Source: Actinomycetota bacterium (lineage in GTDB: Bacteria; Actinomycetota; Thermoleophilia; Gaiellales; Gaiellaceae). Taken from it: 13,300 nucleotides of DNA. This document shows positions 13,041 through 13,300 of the stretch, in pieces. The notes under the pieces were generated by a model. The model was not told where the DNA came from. It searched no databases and saw nothing but the letters and a program-made list of their open reading frames with translations. The stretch is from positions 1 through 13,300 of the forward strand of contig JACDAS010000098.1 of assembly GCA_013695295.1 (NCBI GenBank), given 5' to 3'. Numbering within the stretch: position 1 is the stretch's first letter; the number at the start of each line of letters is the position of its first letter. The position numbers were made by a program, and so were the translations under genes.

Positions 13041-13300
13041 TTAGGGCTTGGGGTCGAGCTTGAGCGCGGCCGAGTTGACGCAGTAGCGCAGGCCCGTTGG
13101 GCGCGGCCCGTCCTCGAAGACGTGGCCGAGGTGCCCCTCGCACTCCGCGCACTTGATCTCCGTGCGCTTCATCAGCCAGCTGCGATCGGTCTCTTCAACG
13201 ACTGCGTCCGCGCTCGCCGCATCGTAGAAGCTCGGCCAGCCGCTGCCCGAGTCGAACTTCGTCTCGGACTGAAACAGCTCGGCCCCGCAGCCCGCGCAGC
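13041..13300 (-). CDS. msrB: Peptide-methionine (R)-S-oxide reductase, C-terminal part (5' end beyond window)
   Basis: Partial: the last 85 residues are visible and the N terminus lies right of 13300. The protein reduces the R epimer of methionine sulfoxide. Visible motifs are CAGCG, the first zinc CxxC pair, FDSGSGWPSFY, CAEC, the second zinc pair, GHLGHVFEDGPRPTG, and RYCVNSAAL with the catalytic Cys. The Cys of the first CxxC pair begins at the right edge of the window. The stop TAA is at 13041-13043. The gene probably shares a transcript with the downstream DUF1206 gene and lies close to msrA on the opposite strand, so the cell's two stereospecific reductases are about 0.9 kb apart but separately transcribed. 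Confidence 0.95.
   Translation of the reverse strand, partial: CAGCGAELFQSETKFDSGSGWPSFYDAASADAVVEETDRSWLMKRTEIKCAECEGHLGHVFEDGPRPTGLRYCVNSAALKLDPKP

Noticed and set aside
1..13300. CRISPR arrays, insertion sequences, phage or defence genes
   Set aside because: I saw no regularly spaced direct repeats, transposase or integrase motifs, and no gene of a known defence family on either strand.

Overview
The window is about 13.3 kb of very GC-rich, densely packed bacterial chromosome. GTG and TTG starts are common, there are several 4-nt start/stop overlaps, and I see no insertion sequence, phage gene, tRNA, rRNA or CRISPR array. The gene content (a two-subunit CoA-dependent 2-oxoacid:ferredoxin oxidoreductase, a DUF6636-like secreted protein, a DUF1206 membrane protein, a fused FadB-type protein) points to a high-GC actinobacterium, probably of the class Thermoleophilia. 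The class is inferred from protein resemblance and composition only.

Left part (1-4082): the N-terminal end of a fatty-acid beta-oxidation crotonase/FadB-type protein runs off the left edge on the minus strand. A helical, repeat-like hypothetical gene (456-1124) diverges from it. It converges on a compact minus-strand operon, read from right to left: AlkA-like DNA glycosylase, proC (proline synthesis), pgl (6-phosphogluconolactonase) and an ArsR-type winged-helix regulator. The gaps are 10 nt, a 4-nt overlap and 2 nt. The operon mixes DNA repair, amino-acid synthesis and an NADPH-yielding pathway.

Middle (4163-8250): a SAM methyltransferase and an O-antigen-ligase/polymerase-like membrane protein overlap by 4 nt and form a surface-glycan pair. 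They are followed by a compact DEAD-box RNA helicase whose most likely start is a TTG with a strong Shine-Dalgarno sequence. A small acidic hypothetical ORF comes next, and its end overlaps a convergent gene for a secreted eight-cysteine DUF6636-like protein.

Right part (8251-13300): a 326-nt divergent intergenic region holds a likely extended -10 promoter, a long leader, a perfect 10-bp hairpin and phased short repeats. It precedes a three-gene operon: korA (gamma-alpha fusion), a 64-aa protein of unknown function, and korB. The small gene overlaps each neighbour by exactly 4 nt. It is the most interesting feature here, because its placement suggests an accessory factor of the oxidoreductase. 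msrA follows on the same strand. A three-repeat DUF1206 membrane protein and the C-terminal part of msrB lie on the minus strand, so both methionine sulfoxide reductases sit next to an enzyme of an iron-sulfur, oxygen-sensitive family.

Most of the window is ordinary housekeeping. I found no clear undescribed multi-gene defence or mobile system. The best candidates for new biology are the small Kor-associated protein, the unknown gene at 456-1124 and the small ORF behind the helicase.
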